From positions 151 to 33,692 of the forward strand of contig NZ_KB904075.1 in assembly GCF_000379985.1 (NCBI RefSeq): a stretch of DNA of 33,542 nucleotides, read 5' to 3'. The stretch is from Streptococcus caballi DSM 19004 (GTDB lineage: Bacteria; Bacillota; Bacilli; Lactobacillales; Streptococcaceae). Position 1 is the stretch's first letter, and every line of letters starts with the position of its first letter. The notes under the pieces are model-generated. The model did not search any database. It saw nothing but the letters and a program-made list of their open reading frames with translations, and had not been told where the DNA came from. Below, piece after piece: positions 33,108-33,542 of this stretch. The position numbers were made by a program, and so were the translations under genes.

Positions 33108-33542
33108 CTGAGAAGCTGACAGTACTAGCTAACCAGTCTTATTGCGCCGTCACGAAGAACTCTCCAATACTAGAAGAGGTGTGTTACTATGCACAAGAAT
33201 TGCTTAGACTTTCTGAACAGAGACAAACAGTCTTAGACAAAATGGTGGATCTCGCTCAGCCATTGCCAGAGTATGACATTCTGCTTTCTATTCCTGGTAT
33301 CGCTGAGACGACTGCAACAAGTGTTATTCGCGAACTCGGTGACATTCGCCGTTTTCAGTCTGCCAATCAAATCAATGCCTTTATCGGTATTGACCTGAGA
33401 CACTATGAATCCGGTAACTTCCTCGCTAAGAAGCACATTACCAAGCGTGGGAATCCTTATGCTAGAAAAATTTTGTTCAAGTGCATTCACAATATCGCTT
33501 CAGCTAGCCACACCAAGCCGTGCCATTCGCAGACTTTTATGA
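33065..33542 (+). pseudogene. IS110-family transposase, C-terminal remnant
   Basis: From just after a TGA at 33062 the frame stays open for 159 codons to the window end. It encodes the C-terminal Transposase_20 region: LLSIPGIAETTATSVIRELG, DIRRFQSANQINAFIGID, then HYESGNFLAKKHITKRGNPY and ARKILF. IS110/IS116/IS902 transposases are about 400 aa with an N-terminal DEDD domain. The 408 bp between rqcH and this stretch cannot hold the roughly 240 missing residues, and I do not see DEDD motifs. The copy is therefore truncated at its 5' end. The 3' end lies beyond the window. Confidence 0.8.

Noticed and set aside
1..33542. CRISPR arrays, tRNA or rRNA genes, complete insertion sequence
   Set aside because: No regularly spaced repeats, cloverleaf or rRNA-like stretches were seen; the only transposase is partial.

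Overview
The window looks like a chromosomal segment of a low-to-moderate GC streptococcus. Pointers to this are the RqcH/FbpA (PavA-type) gene, the fruRKA operon with a CcpA (cre) site, the metE-metF pair under streptococcal-type MET-boxes, and AGGAGG-type ribosome binding sites. I cannot fix the species; the salivarius and bovis/equinus groups are plausible.

Layout. (1) 1-242: the end of a TMEM175-like (DUF1211) gene that lacks the usual first helix. (2) 570-13942, minus strand: one compact 13.4 kb cluster that begins with a Gram-positive Pel exopolysaccharide machine (pelD, pelE, the pelA deacetylase, pelF, pelG). It runs without a gap into a CotH-type secreted kinase-like protein, a VTC polyphosphate-polymerase-like protein, a DUF4956 membrane protein and a DUF4832 glycosidase-like protein. 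It ends in a GalE-type epimerase followed by a strong terminator. (3) 14256-19427: a TetR-family regulator divergent from a two-gene operon encoding a duplicated 2-hydroxyacyl-CoA dehydratase activator (ASKHA ATPase) and a large dehydratase-like iron-sulfur protein. (4) 19754-22799, minus: DUF1697 and DUF2200 genes, then a MerR-controlled operon with an ACMSD-like amidohydrolase and a tandem-ABM monooxygenase-like protein. (5) 22892-26998, minus: metE and a bifunctional homocysteine methyltransferase/methylene-THF reductase, with two MET-boxes upstream. (6) 27231-30855, minus: fruR-fruK-fruA with overlapping stops and starts. (7) 31004-32656, plus: rqcH. (8) 32657-33542: two hairpins, a short gene fragment and the C-terminal end of an IS110-family transposase, running off the window.

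How the genes work together. Region 2 is the most interesting. GalE carries a small residue (Cys298) at the sugar gate, so it could make the UDP-N-acetylgalactosamine that Pel needs. PelF would polymerise, PelD/E/G would form the inner-membrane synthase and exporter, and PelA would deacetylate outside. CotH, VTC and DUF4956 look like a phosphate or polyphosphate module co-translated with the Pel exporter. The DUF4832 protein could replace the glycoside hydrolase domain missing from this short PelA. PelD keeps its GAF region, but I see no RxxD c-di-GMP site in its last domain. All functional links between modules are inference from gene order.
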